The translations under genes and the position numbers were made by a program. From positions 1 through 64,000 of the forward strand of contig NZ_RQVL01000003.1 in the NCBI RefSeq assembly GCF_003992005.1: a stretch of 64,000 nucleotides of DNA, in the 5' to 3' direction. This document shows, piece by piece, positions 40,038 through 49,734 of this stretch. Origin of the DNA: Veillonella sp. VA139. GTDB lineage: Bacteria > Bacillota > Negativicutes > Veillonellales > Veillonellaceae. Under the pieces are notes generated by a model, which had not been told where the DNA came from, made no database searches, and saw nothing but the letters and a program-made list of their open reading frames with translations. The stretch's first letter is position 1. Every line of letters starts with the position of its first letter.

Positions 40038-41549
40038 ATGGGCGAGTACATATTAGAAATGCGCCAAATTACGAAGGAATTTCCTGGCGTAAAGGCCTTG
40101 GATAATGTCACTTTCAAAGTCCGACCAGGCACCGTACATGCTCTAATGGGAGAGAATGGCGCGGGAAAGTCTACTCTTATGAAATGCCTGTTCGGTATTT
40201 ATAAGCAAGATCAAGGGGACGTGGTCATTGACGGCGAAGTAGTGGAAATGACAGACTCCCGAAAAGCTCTTGGAATGGGGATTTCTATGATCCACCAAGA
40301 GTTATACCCTGTATTACAGCGTAATGTTATGGAAAATCTATGGTTAGGCCGATTCCCAACAAAAAAAATTGGTCCCTTTACATTTGTGGATCATAAAAAG
40401 ATGAAAGAAGATACACTAGCGTTGTTTAATGAAATCGATGTAGATATCGATCCAGAACAATTAGCTGGTGATTTATCTGTATCTAAGCTACAAAATATTG
40501 AGATTGCAAAAGCAGTATCTCATCATTCTAGAATTATTGTTATGGATGAACCTACCTCCTCTCTAACGAGTGATGAAGTAGAGCATCTGTTCAAAATTAT
40601 TAACTCCTTGCGTAAAAAAGGGGTTGCAATTATATATATTTCTCATAAAATGGAAGAAATCCTACGCATATCTGATGAAGTAACGATTATGCGGGATGGT
40701 CAATATATAGGCACTTGGCATGCTGATGAATTAACGACAGATCTTATCATTCAACGAATGGTAGGTCGCGAGATGACACAGTTATTTCCGGAAAAAACAA
40801 ATACGCCAAGTGAAGAGGTATTGCGTGTAGAAAAATTAACATCCATTCATCCACATTCGTTTAAAGATGTCAGTTTTTCTCTTCGCAAAGGTGAAGTCCT
40901 CGGTGTAGGCGGGTTGGTAGGTGCACAGCGTACAGAAGTTATTGAAGCCTTATTCGGTCTTCGGGGCATTGAGTCTGGTAAGATTTATTTGCATGATAAA
41001 GAAGTGCGCATTCGCCACCCACGGGATGCGAAAAAATTGGGTATGGCATTGCTCACAGAAGAACGCCGTACTACAGGGATTTTCCCTATGCTCACCATTG
41101 TAGATAATACTACGATGGCAGCATTACCAAAATATGAAAATAAGTTTAAACTATTAAATGATGAAAGACGACTAGACGATACAAAAGAAGGTGTGGCTTC
41201 TTTGCGAGTGAAAACACCATCTCCAGAAACGAAAATTCAAAGTCTTTCTGGCGGTAACCAACAAAAGGTACTCATTGCCCGTTGGTTGAATACCAATCCA
41301 GAAATCCTACTGTTAGATGAACCTACACGAGGCATCGACGTAGGAGCGAAATATGAAATTTATTCCATTATTAATGAACTGGCTAGTGCTGGTAAAAGTA
41401 TCATTATGATTTCCTCAGAAATGCCTGAGTTATTGGGTATGAGTGATCGTATTATGGTTATGAGTAATGGATATATGAGTGGCATTTTGGATGCCCATGA
41501 AGCGACAGAAGAAAAAATAATGGAACTAGCAACAGCTGGTTTAGTCTAG
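40038..41549 (+). CDS. mglA: Galactose/glucose ABC importer, double ATPase
   Basis: The 503-residue protein has two fused ATPase domains. The first has GENGAGKST, LSVSKLQNIEIAKA and VMDEPTSSL. The second has a degenerate Walker A (GGLVGAQRTEVIEALFG) as usual for MglA/RbsA, with LSGGNQQKVLIARWL and LLDEPTRGID. It drives galactose uptake with MglB and MglC. GGAGGAAAATGT precedes the ATG. Confidence 0.93.
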   Translation: MGEYILEMRQITKEFPGVKALDNVTFKVRPGTVHALMGENGAGKSTLMKCLFGIYKQDQGDVVIDGEVVEMTDSRKALGMGISMIHQELYPVLQRNVMENLWLGRFPTKKIGPFTFVDHKKMKEDTLALFNEIDVDIDPEQLAGDLSVSKLQNIEIAKAVSHHSRIIVMDEPTSSLTSDEVEHLFKIINSLRKKGVAIIYISHKMEEILRISDEVTIMRDGQYIGTWHADELTTDLIIQRMVGREMTQLFPEKTNTPSEEVLRVEKLTSIHPHSFKDVSFSLRKGEVLGVGGLVGAQRTEVIEALFGLRGIESGKIYLHDKEVRIRHPRDAKKLGMALLTEERRTTGIFPMLTIVDNTTMAALPKYENKFKLLNDERRLDDTKEGVASLRVKTPSPETKIQSLSGGNQQKVLIARWLNTNPEILLLDEPTRGIDVGAKYEIYSIINELASAGKSIIMISSEMPELLGMSDRIMVMSNGYMSGILDAHEATEEKIMELATAGLV

Positions 41550-41559
41550 GAGGTATCGT

Positions 41560-42567
41560 ATGAGCCAAGGTAAATTAGGAAAGTTTCTTTCCCAGAATAT
41601 TATCTATTTGGTACTAGTAGTACTAGTAGCGGCTATTTCAATGTATAGCCCGAACTTTTTATCCGTCACAAGTTTTCGTGATATTTTAATTCAGTCTTCC
41701 CCACGTATTATCATTGCATTAGGTTCTGCGATGATCTTAATCACGGCAGGTTGTGACTTGTCAGCAGGTCGTGTGGTTGGTTTGACTGCTGTGGTATCTG
41801 CATCTCTAACACAATTGCCAGATTATCCGCGTCCGTTCTTTGAACATTTACCAGAATTGCCATTGATTCTACCAATCGTGATTGCTATCGCGGTGGGTGC
41901 TATCATCGGTTTAGTATCCGGTGTGATTGTAGCATATTTAAAGATTGTACCTTTTATTTCTACACTAGGTACTATGGTTATTACCTACGGTATTTGTTCC
42001 TTGTACTTTGATATGGAGCCCAATAACTCCCAACCAATCGGTGGTTTACGCCCAGAGTTTACTCAAATTGGTACAGGTTCCTTGGATCTAGGATTTGTGA
42101 CGATTCCATACATTGTGATTATCGCGGCAGTGATTTCTTTAATCATGTATGTGGTATATAACAAAACAATTCTTGGTAAAAACATGTTTGCTATTGGTGG
42201 TAACCCACAAGCAGCTGTTGTATCTGGTATCAACGTAGCAGTAACATTAGTGATTATTTACGTGATTGCTGGTGCTTTATACGGTGTAGGGGGTATCTTG
42301 GAAGCAGCCCGTACTGGTGGTGCTACTAACAACTATGGCAATATGTACGAGTTAGATGCTATCGCAGCATCTGTTGTAGGTGGTGTATCCATCACTGGTG
42401 GTATCGGTACTGTACCTGGTATCATCGCAGGTGTATTGATTTTCACAGTTATCAACTATGGTTTAACATTCGTTGGCATGGGTCCATACTGGCAATTGAT
42501 TATCAAAGGTTTAATTATTGTTGTAGCGGTTGCTTTCGACGTACGTAAATCGATGGCACGTAAATAA
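41560..42567 (+). CDS. mglC: Galactose/glucose ABC importer, permease
   Basis: A 335-residue permease with about ten helices. The family motif TAGCDLSAGRVVGL and GGVSITGGIGTVPG match the RbsC/MglC group. It starts 10 bases after mglA behind GGAGGTATC and is the last gene of the galactose operon, followed by terminators. Confidence 0.93.
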   Translation: MSQGKLGKFLSQNIIYLVLVVLVAAISMYSPNFLSVTSFRDILIQSSPRIIIALGSAMILITAGCDLSAGRVVGLTAVVSASLTQLPDYPRPFFEHLPELPLILPIVIAIAVGAIIGLVSGVIVAYLKIVPFISTLGTMVITYGICSLYFDMEPNNSQPIGGLRPEFTQIGTGSLDLGFVTIPYIVIIAAVISLIMYVVYNKTILGKNMFAIGGNPQAAVVSGINVAVTLVIIYVIAGALYGVGGILEAARTGGATNNYGNMYELDAIAASVVGGVSITGGIGTVPGIIAGVLIFTVINYGLTFVGMGPYWQLIIKGLIIVVAVAFDVRKSMARK

Positions 42568-42594
42568 TTGTATAGTAAAAGTAGATTCTAAATA

Positions 42595-42637
42595 AAATGT
42601 TGGGACTGCTCGTACATGAGTAGCCCCAACATTTTTT
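42595..42637 (+). terminator. Terminator of the galactose operon
   Basis: AAAATGTTGGG and CCCCAACATTTTTT pair around a loop with a short GACTGCTCG inner stem. Confidence 0.85.
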
Positions 42638-42656
42638 GGTTCTATAATATATTTTT

Positions 42657-42682
42657 GAGGGGATAGCAAAGCCATCCCCTGA
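42657..42682. terminator. Second hairpin after mglC
   Basis: GAGGGGATAGC and GCCATCCCCT pair around AAA, with TTTTTT 6 bases after. The DNA from 42683 to 42884 holds no gene. Confidence 0.6.
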
Positions 42683-42884
42683 AGGTATATTTTTTGCGAT
42701 ACAATATACATATACAAATGCATAGCATATCTATAAGCCTCTATAACAGACCTATTTATCTCAGGGCCTTACGAAGAATCGGATAAGGAATTTAGAGTGG
42801 CGCTATCGTGTAAATTTCATTTATATTGGCTGGAGAAGGTTAGGAGAAAGAGAAATGTAGACTAATCATTATATGAGAAATAGA

Positions 42885-42927
42885 ACAACAGAGGAAAGTT
42901 GGTGTGTGTCAACTTTCCTCTGTTGTT
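42885..42927. terminator. Bidirectional terminator between mglC and metQ
   Basis: AACAACAGAGGAAAGTTG and CAACTTTCCTCTGTTGTT are perfect 18-bp arms, serving the leftward metQ. Confidence 0.85.
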
Positions 42928-43000
42928 TGTGTGTATGTGTGTTGTATGATAGTTGTTAGTGTTTATTTTTATTTGGAGGAGTCTATTCTAAGTGATTCCA

Positions 43001-43822
43001 TTAGAATGCTGGAAGAATAGCACCTTTGTATTTATCTTCGATGAATTTTTTGATTTCAGGGCTTTGTAGGGCTTTCACTAATTTAACGATTTCATCACGT
43101 TTTTCATCGCCTTCACGAACGGATACGATATTAACATATGGGGAATCTTTGGATTCTAAGAATAATGCATCTTTCGTTGGGTTCAAGTTAGCCCCTAAAG
43201 CAAAGTTTGTGTTAATCACAGAGATTGTGGAATCATCTAATGCACGAGGTAATTGAGCTGCTTCTAATTCAACAAATTTTAAATGTTTAGGGTTGTCTTT
43301 GATATCTTGTACAGTAGAAGAGATGCTGTTAGGATCCTTCAATGTGATTAAACCAGCTTTGGAAAGCAATAGTAATGCACGACCACCATTTGTCGCATCA
43401 GATGGGATAGCTACTTGAGCACCATCTTCGATGTCTTTTAAGTCTTTGATTTTATGAGAGTATACCCCCATTGGTTCGATGTGCACGGCACCAGCTGTTG
43501 CAATATGAGTACCTTTTTCTTTATTAAAGTTTTCTTGGTAAGGAATGTGAGCAAAGAAGTTTGCATCAAGTTCTTTATCATTCAAGGCAACGTTAGGTTG
43601 TACATAATCGCTGAACTCGATGATTTCTAATTTGATACCTTCTTTAGCAAGGATTGGTTTTACTTGCTCTAAGATTTCAGCGTGAGGTACTGGGGAAGCA
43701 CCAATTTTTAATGTTTTACCTGCGTCGGAACCAGTGGAGCTAGTGCCAGTGGAACCACAGCCACCGATTAATAAGGCAGCACCTAATACAGCTGTAGCTG
43801 CTAAACTAAATAATTTTTTCAT
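43001..43822 (-). CDS. metQ: Methionine ABC importer, binding lipoprotein
   Basis: This 273-residue lipoprotein of the NlpA/MetQ family has lipobox cysteine C22 (LIGGCG). Family stretches are KIGASPVPHAEILE, DANFFAHIPYQENF, IAIPSDATNGGRALLLL and NFALGANLNP. It binds methionine for an MetNI transporter that is not in this window, so this is an orphan or separate copy. AAGGAGATAA precedes the ATG; the upstream minus-strand TGCTATACT is a possible extended -10. No S-box riboswitch is seen. Confidence 0.92.
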   Translation of the reverse strand: MKKLFSLAATAVLGAALLIGGCGSTGTSSTGSDAGKTLKIGASPVPHAEILEQVKPILAKEGIKLEIIEFSDYVQPNVALNDKELDANFFAHIPYQENFNKEKGTHIATAGAVHIEPMGVYSHKIKDLKDIEDGAQVAIPSDATNGGRALLLLSKAGLITLKDPNSISSTVQDIKDNPKHLKFVELEAAQLPRALDDSTISVINTNFALGANLNPTKDALFLESKDSPYVNIVSVREGDEKRDEIVKLVKALQSPEIKKFIEDKYKGAILPAF

Positions 43823-44120
43823 AAGTTATCTCCTTTTCTTTGTATACTTACATAGTGAATTTCTACTTGCTTAGTATAGCAAGAGTTCTGTTATAAGTAA
43901 AATATGTTATATATCTAAGCATTTATAGTTTTTAACTATATATTGATGAATACCCACATGTCCTAGTTATACCAATTATTTTTTGTCAGTAGCTAGTGTT
44001 AACTCTGTGAAAGTACTAATTATCATCAAGGTTGGTATGTGAAGTAACTGCCTCAGCATGAAAGTTTAATTGGTATGGCTGTTGCTAATATATTCATGTA
44101 CTGTATAGCAAAGACTTATT

Positions 44121-45026
44121 TTACATAATAGTATTACAAAGAAGCCCTATAGCCCATAAGAAGTGATACAGCGTACAAGATATAGATGTAAACTTCATAG
44201 CCTCGTTTAATCGAAGTGGATCAGCATAGGTCTTAAAGATATGGATGACTTTCATAGCCGGTAGTAAAGAAAGCAGAGCCAATAGAGATGTCCAAGGTAT
44301 GATACCAGAGATAGCCCATGCTACTATCCATAGAGAGCTAATGAGGAAGAGTCCTCGCAACAGTTGGAGACCTCTTTCACGGCCTAAGAGAATCACCAAG
44401 GTACGGCGACCATGATTTGCATCGTTGGTGAAGTCACGCAAGTTGTTGGTCATCATGATGGTGCCGATTAAGATGGTGGATGGCACCGCTGGGATGAGGT
44501 AGGTCCAGTGCAAGGTGTGGGTCCATGCGAAGAGGGTGATACACACGATGGCAAAGCCCATGGCAAGTCCTGAGGCGAGTTCACCGAATGGAGTACGAGA
44601 AATGGGCTTAGGCCCGCCGGAATATAAGATGCTGGTTAGAATACAGAGCATACCCACCGGGATGTACCACCACGTGACTGCACTAGCCAGGGCAACACCT
44701 AAGAGGAGTGGAAGTATAGTGGTAACGTATCCCCATCGTTTGATGATGAGGGGAGAAATGCCATCACGGACGATGGAACCGCTGTTTCCAGCTACTTGGG
44801 TGAGATCAAGTCCCGATTTGAAATCGAAATATTCGTTCCAAATATTGGCAGCCATTTGAGCGCTTAGGACGCAAATGAGGATACCTAGGGTATATAGTAG
44901 AGATAGCCAAACTGGTTGAGTGCTTTCAAACTGAGCCACTCCCATAGCGGCACCGAGGATAACGGGGCTGAAAGCAGCCGTTAATGTACGAGGGCGAATT
45001 AATGCAAAAAACTGTGAAAGATTCAT
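44121..45026 (-). CDS. menA: 1,4-dihydroxy-2-naphthoate polyprenyltransferase
   Basis: The 301-residue UbiA-fold membrane enzyme attaches the isoprenoid tail in menaquinone synthesis. The two aspartate-rich sites are NEYFDFKSGLD (about 64-74) and NNLRDFTNDANHGRRT (about 195-210). IRPRTLTAAFSPVILG and YSGGPKPISRTPFGE are typical of MenA. AAAGGACATG lies before the ATG. It is alone here, 300 bases from metQ, with no other men genes nearby. Confidence 0.88.
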   Translation of the reverse strand: MNLSQFFALIRPRTLTAAFSPVILGAAMGVAQFESTQPVWLSLLYTLGILICVLSAQMAANIWNEYFDFKSGLDLTQVAGNSGSIVRDGISPLIIKRWGYVTTILPLLLGVALASAVTWWYIPVGMLCILTSILYSGGPKPISRTPFGELASGLAMGFAIVCITLFAWTHTLHWTYLIPAVPSTILIGTIMMTNNLRDFTNDANHGRRTLVILLGRERGLQLLRGLFLISSLWIVAWAISGIIPWTSLLALLSLLPAMKVIHIFKTYADPLRLNEAMKFTSISCTLYHFLWAIGLLCNTIM

Positions 45027-45378
45027 GACATGTCCTTTCTTTTAGAAATGAAGAGATGTATATGGTAAACCATAGTCTGTGTATGGTAGTCATTATGGAT
45101 GAAAGTATGGCTTGATACCATAGTTATCATACCATATGTATAGAGACAAACCAATAGACGCTATACTAGTACGATGGATAGGAATTTAGGTATAAGGTAT
45201 AGATGCTGAGATATAGAGATACTAGGGTCTGTGAAAAATAGTAGAATATAGTTTACAACTTCGGTTATAATAGAGAATAATAGGAGACTAAGTGGGAGAG
45301 AACATCTAATTAGTACACTATGATACGTTGTACAGTGTGGTATACACTGGTACGTACTGCTAAGAATAGGAGATATTC
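45027..45378. promoter_or_regulatory. Divergent menA/pncB control region
   Basis: No gene is seen. TATAAT at about 45265-45270 is a possible pncB -10. A palindrome at 45330-45353 (AGTGT, GGTAT, ACACT with flanking GTAC on each side) lies just before the pncB ribosome site and could be an operator. Confidence 0.4.
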
Positions 45379-46836
45379 ATGATTACACAGGCTTTATTAA
45401 CAGATATGTATCAATTAACCATGATGCAAGGCTTATTTACGCAAAATAAACATCGTACGCGTTGCGTGTTTGATCGTTTTTATCGCATCAATCCATTCCA
45501 AGGGGCTTATACGGTGGTCGCTGGATTAGAACAAGTTATCGAGTATGTGAAAGGCTTGCGTTTCTCAGAGGAAGATATTACCTATTTACGACAAACAGGT
45601 GTGTTCACAGAAGCGTTTTTGGATTATTTAAAAACATTCCGCTTCACAGGTACGATCTATGCAGCACCGGAAGGATCTGTCGTATTCCCAGGAGAAGTAT
45701 TACTTCGAGTAGAGACGGCTAAAGATGAGGCTATTTTAATGGAAACAGCGCTTTCCATGTTTTTAAATCATGAGTCCTTAATTGCTACGAAAGCCCGTCG
45801 TATCCGATCTGTCATTGGCAAGGATGGAGTAGCAGAATTTGGCATGCGAAGAGCCCAAGGGGTGAGCGCAGCAGTGCAAGGTGCTAGAGCGGCTTTCATT
45901 GGCGGATTTGATAGCACTAGCGATGTGTACAGTGCAGCATTGTATGGCATGCGACCTGTAGGGACTATGGCACATAGTTGGGTCATGAGTTTTCCTACTG
46001 AAATTGATGCGTTCCGTGCCTATGCAGACCAATACGAAGATAATTTAGTATTCTTGGTGGATACGTATAATACATTGCATAAAGGGGTACCTGCGGCCAT
46101 CCAAGTGTTCCAAGAAATTCGTGAACGCCGAGGTGGCACGATGCCATCCATCTATGGCATTCGTTTGGATAGTGGCGATTTAGCGTACTTATCCATCGAG
46201 GCACGCAAGATGCTAGATGAATCAGGATTCCCAGAGGCATTAATTTTTGCCACCAATGATTTAGATGAATATAAAATTGCAGACTTGAAACAGCAAGGAG
46301 CGGCGATTACTGCTTGGGGTGTAGGCACTAAATTGATTACTGCCGATGAAACACCAGCTTTAGGTGGTGTATACAAATTAGCAGGTCAATGGGAAGGTGA
46401 CACCTTTATGCCAGCCATGAAATTTTCTGACAACATTGAAAAAGTAACAAACCCTGGTAAGAAAAAGGTGTTGCGGTTCATCAATACACGGAACAATAAA
46501 CTGATTGGGGATTTAATCTGTTTGGATCATGAAAGGGTGGACACCACACAGGACTATGTGTTTAAAAATCCATTGCATCCGTGGAAACAAATGGTGCTGA
46601 AAGCAAATACGTTCAGAGTACAAGAACTATTGGTACCTATCTTTGTAGATGGAGAATTAGTGTATGATGTACCAACATTGGCACAAGTGAAAGCCTATGG
46701 AGAAGAGCAAATTCAATTGCTGTGGCCAGAATTTTTGCGACTTCGCCGAGCACCAGAGGTGAAAGTTAATATTAGCGAAGAATTGCATCAATTGAAATCT
46801 AAATTATTGTTGGAAAAAGTGGGGAACCTAAACTAG
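45379..46836 (+). CDS. pncB: Nicotinate phosphoribosyltransferase
   Basis: A 485-residue enzyme that converts nicotinate to nicotinate mononucleotide for NAD salvage. LLTDMYQLTMMQG at the start, the active-site GTMAHSWVMSF and SIYGIRLDSGDL are hallmarks of the longer bacterial form. ATAGGAG lies before the ATG. It is followed after 12 bases by a gene for a secreted protein, which may share its transcript. Confidence 0.93.
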   Translation: MITQALLTDMYQLTMMQGLFTQNKHRTRCVFDRFYRINPFQGAYTVVAGLEQVIEYVKGLRFSEEDITYLRQTGVFTEAFLDYLKTFRFTGTIYAAPEGSVVFPGEVLLRVETAKDEAILMETALSMFLNHESLIATKARRIRSVIGKDGVAEFGMRRAQGVSAAVQGARAAFIGGFDSTSDVYSAALYGMRPVGTMAHSWVMSFPTEIDAFRAYADQYEDNLVFLVDTYNTLHKGVPAAIQVFQEIRERRGGTMPSIYGIRLDSGDLAYLSIEARKMLDESGFPEALIFATNDLDEYKIADLKQQGAAITAWGVGTKLITADETPALGGVYKLAGQWEGDTFMPAMKFSDNIEKVTNPGKKKVLRFINTRNNKLIGDLICLDHERVDTTQDYVFKNPLHPWKQMVLKANTFRVQELLVPIFVDGELVYDVPTLAQVKAYGEEQIQLLWPEFLRLRRAPEVKVNISEELHQLKSKLLLEKVGNLN

Positions 46837-46848
46837 AAAGGAGTTATT

Positions 46849-47661
46849 ATGAATTGGAAATGTATGATGACAGGCGTAGCATTGGTGGGGACAATCCTGT
46901 CTGCACAGGCTGCAACCATTACGCTAGATGGACAAAGTAGCGTAGAGTTACCTAGCTATGTTTCGGTAGTTAACCATGATGATCTAATGGAAGGTTTTAT
47001 AAAAAAAGAAGATACAGTTCGTATAGTACCTTCTAATGATTGGCATATAGATGAAACAGAGGCTGAGGCACTGGATAAAATTGTCAAAGGCGTAGTGCAA
47101 CGGGGGCAACGGTATCAGTTGCAAGGGCGTGATGAACGAGGCTTACATACGGCAGAGTTGGTACACCTTCACATGACAGGTGCAGAAGCGGCCGAAGCAT
47201 GGAAGATAAAATATAAAGGAACGACGATGGCCCCACAATCTGTAGGAGAAATGTTATATAAGAAAACGGTGCAAGAGCTACGAAATATAGACCTCTATAA
47301 TGTTAGTCTTAGGGGACGAAAACGTATAGAAAAGAATGGGGCAGCATTAGTTCCTTTCGTTACAAGTACTAATCCAGAGTTCAGTAGTACCGAGATTATG
47401 AAAGCCGTACTACCTCTTGTGAACGTACGATTTCTTGATGGAGAGATGATGAAACCTGTACGTCTACAAGGTGATACAGGGTTGTATACCCATGGTAGAG
47501 TGCAATTGGATGTGGATGGATTCGTGTTACCTGCCTATATCAGTTTTTTAGGACGCTATGGTCAAGATGGGATATCTATCACTCTGATAACGACGGCTGA
47601 TACATCAAAAGCTTATTGGGACCCTGTTATCATGAGTCTATTAGGTATGAAGGGAGAATAA
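46849..47661 (+). CDS. Secreted protein of unknown function A
   Basis: The 270-residue protein has a signal peptide probably cut after ILSAQA (about residue 21). The mature chain includes RYQLQGRDERGLHTAELVHLHM, which resembles LYELQGTDQYGLNTAWVLVFPL of the next gene, and both end in a short hydrophobic strand and an MKG or YIK tail. The two look like distant tandem paralogues. No family is recognised. AAAGGAG precedes the ATG. Confidence 0.6.
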   Translation: MNWKCMMTGVALVGTILSAQAATITLDGQSSVELPSYVSVVNHDDLMEGFIKKEDTVRIVPSNDWHIDETEAEALDKIVKGVVQRGQRYQLQGRDERGLHTAELVHLHMTGAEAAEAWKIKYKGTTMAPQSVGEMLYKKTVQELRNIDLYNVSLRGRKRIEKNGAALVPFVTSTNPEFSSTEIMKAVLPLVNVRFLDGEMMKPVRLQGDTGLYTHGRVQLDVDGFVLPAYISFLGRYGQDGISITLITTADTSKAYWDPVIMSLLGMKGE

Positions 47662-47665
47662 AACG

Positions 47666-48580
47666 ATGAAATATTGGATGCGAATGGGACTGGCTGTCTT
47701 AGTGGCCAGCCTTATGATGGGCTATGGACAAGTGTCTGCACAGGTACAGGATACTACCTATGAGAGGGTAGGTAGTATTAGACCAATGCAAGAGGGGGAA
47801 GTAGTAGTTCCTTTGAGTGAGTACTTAGCTATGGAGAAAAAGAAAAAACAAGAAAAGAAAAAAACAGGCGAAGAAAAAGCGGCCGAGTTCGATGCGATGC
47901 TAGATCAGAATCCATTGGTGGATTTGCGTCAAACCGTAGGACCAGAGATTACCGTTAAACAATTGTCTTCTTCAAAGTTAGCAGAGGTAGGAAAAGGGTA
48001 TATGTATGCCAATTTAGGCACAGTAGGCACTAGGACTACTAGAGTAAAGGACTATGCAAGCATGTCGAATATGAAGGACGGACTTAAATTGGGGCATTAT
48101 ATGGATCTCTATGAATTGCAAGGTACAGATCAGTATGGTTTAAATACAGCTTGGGTTCTTGTATTTCCACTACCTAAAGAGTTGTTAATGAATGCGCAAT
48201 CATCTCTATCATACGGAAAAGAGGGACTTTCATCAGCAGAAATGGATAGAATTACTCGTGATGCAAACGACTTATTAAACCATTTTAATATTCGTATGGC
48301 AGAAGACAGAGATATTGATTATTCTCAGAATAAACTTCCAGCAAAGATACGATTACGCAATGTAGAACCATTACATACCTTAACAGATACTAAATATGGT
48401 ACGATGACAACAGCGGGAAATATGACGTATGATATAAAAGGAGTTCAATATCCAACCTATCTACGAATAGCTATAGTGGGAACGCCACAGTATTTGACAA
48501 CGATTGTAATGGGAACTAGTGAAGTGGAAGGTACATTCTTTAAGCCATACTTCCTACAAATGTTACAATATATCAAGTAA
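47666..48580 (+). CDS. Secreted protein of unknown function B
   Basis: This 304-residue protein begins four bases after protein A. It has a signal peptide (cut near GQVSA, about residue 25), followed by a lysine/glutamate-rich linker (KKKKQEKKKTGEEKA, about 60-75) that may form a charged helix, and then a globular part related to protein A. Close spacing indicates co-translation. The location may be periplasmic or outer-membrane associated in this diderm. Function unknown. Confidence 0.6.
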   Translation: MKYWMRMGLAVLVASLMMGYGQVSAQVQDTTYERVGSIRPMQEGEVVVPLSEYLAMEKKKKQEKKKTGEEKAAEFDAMLDQNPLVDLRQTVGPEITVKQLSSSKLAEVGKGYMYANLGTVGTRTTRVKDYASMSNMKDGLKLGHYMDLYELQGTDQYGLNTAWVLVFPLPKELLMNAQSSLSYGKEGLSSAEMDRITRDANDLLNHFNIRMAEDRDIDYSQNKLPAKIRLRNVEPLHTLTDTKYGTMTTAGNMTYDIKGVQYPTYLRIAIVGTPQYLTTIVMGTSEVEGTFFKPYFLQMLQYIK

Positions 48581-48582
48581 GC

Positions 48583-49086
48583 CTACTTGTCCACAAAATC
48601 GATATGCTCGATCGTCAATAAGGCTCGCTTAATGGACAGCCCTCCGGTATATCCCGTGAGGGCTTTTCCTTTGCCTAGGACACGATGGCAAGGGATGATG
48701 AGGGAGATCGGGTTTGCCCCGACGGCTGAGCCGATGGCTTGGGCTCCTTTTGGTGCGGGAGAGTTGAATACACGTTGGCTTAACTCGCCATAGGTAAGGG
48801 ATGTACCGTAGGGGATATGCTCTAATTGCGACCACACACGTTGTTGGAACTGTGTCCCTTGTGGAGCTAAGGGGATGGTCATGCTTGGGATGTGTCCACT
48901 GAAGTATTGATCTAGCCACTGGATAGTTTGTGTGAGTATAGGAGAGGTTGTACTGTTCACCCGCGAGATAGGAGCTGAGAAGGTGATGGATTGTGTAGGA
49001 AAGGTGAGCCCTACTAAGGCCGAAGCGGTGGCATATAGCGTGAGAGTGCCCAAGGGACTTTCATAAGTAGTATAAATAATAGACAT
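48583..49086 (-). CDS. ogt: Methylated-DNA-protein cysteine methyltransferase
   Basis: A 167-residue suicide repair enzyme that takes alkyl groups from O6-alkylguanine. The acceptor cysteine is C133 in IIPCHRVLGKGKALTGYTGGLSIK. The DNA-binding helix-turn-helix is PYGTSLTYGELSQRV (about 92-106). The ATG at 49086 gives a protein starting MSIIYTTYESPLGTL with AAGGAG upstream, better than the frame limit at 49113. It is convergent with secreted protein B, stop-to-stop only two bases apart. Confidence 0.92.
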   Translation of the reverse strand: MSIIYTTYESPLGTLTLYATASALVGLTFPTQSITFSAPISRVNSTTSPILTQTIQWLDQYFSGHIPSMTIPLAPQGTQFQQRVWSQLEHIPYGTSLTYGELSQRVFNSPAPKGAQAIGSAVGANPISLIIPCHRVLGKGKALTGYTGGLSIKRALLTIEHIDFVDK

Positions 49087-49216
49087 ATAGACGCTCCTTA
49101 TAGAGATATGCAAATAAAGTACAATAGAAGTATGAAAAATAGCTACACTTCGATACCATTACATGCTATACTAATGGTATATTATAAATGTCTTATGGTA
49201 ATGAAAGGGGACAACT

Positions 49217-49591
49217 ATGAAACAAGTGTATACAGAGCAAGCACCAGCAGCATTAGGACCATACTCTCAAGCTTACAAAGCAAATGGTTTTGTGTTTATC
49301 TCTGGTCAAGGTGGTATTGATCCAGCACAAGGCGCTTTAGTAGAAGGTGGCGTAGAAGCGCAAACATTGCAAGCGATGAAAAACATCGAAGCTATCTTAC
49401 AAGAAGCTGGCACTGATTTTTCTAAAGTTGTAAAAACAACATGCTTTTTAGCAGATATGGGTGACTTTGCTAAATTTAATGCCATCTACGCTGAATATTT
49501 TACATCTAAACCAGCTCGTAGTTGTGTGGCAGTCAAAACATTACCAGCTAACTTCTTGGTAGAAGTAGAAGTGATTGCCTTAGCAGAATAA
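49217..49591 (+). CDS. ridA: RidA-family enamine/imine deaminase
   Basis: This 124-residue trimeric enzyme removes reactive enamine/imine intermediates. PAALGPYSQAYKANGFVFISGQ at the start, the central arginine in KPARSCVAVKTLP, and the C-terminal VEVEVIALAE match RidA. AAAGGGGAC precedes the ATG. It is monocistronic with a strong terminator. Confidence 0.92.
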   Translation: MKQVYTEQAPAALGPYSQAYKANGFVFISGQGGIDPAQGALVEGGVEAQTLQAMKNIEAILQEAGTDFSKVVKTTCFLADMGDFAKFNAIYAEYFTSKPARSCVAVKTLPANFLVEVEVIALAE

Positions 49592-49629
49592 TATATCGTA
49601 TTATACCATAAGCGGTATAGGGAGTGCTT

Positions 49630-49671
49630 GAAGCTGTTACATTATGATGATTCTTAATGTGGCAGCTTTTT
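49630..49671 (+). terminator. Intrinsic terminator of ridA
   Basis: GAAGCTGTTACATTA and TAATGTGGCAGCTTTTT pair with one or two wobble or mismatch positions. An outer CCATAAGC / GCTTATGG stem also encloses it. Confidence 0.8.
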
Positions 49672-49734
49672 GCTTATGGTGTTGTATCTATATAGGGGTG
49701 TAAGGATTTAAGTAGTATTAGGATAGGTGAGACT

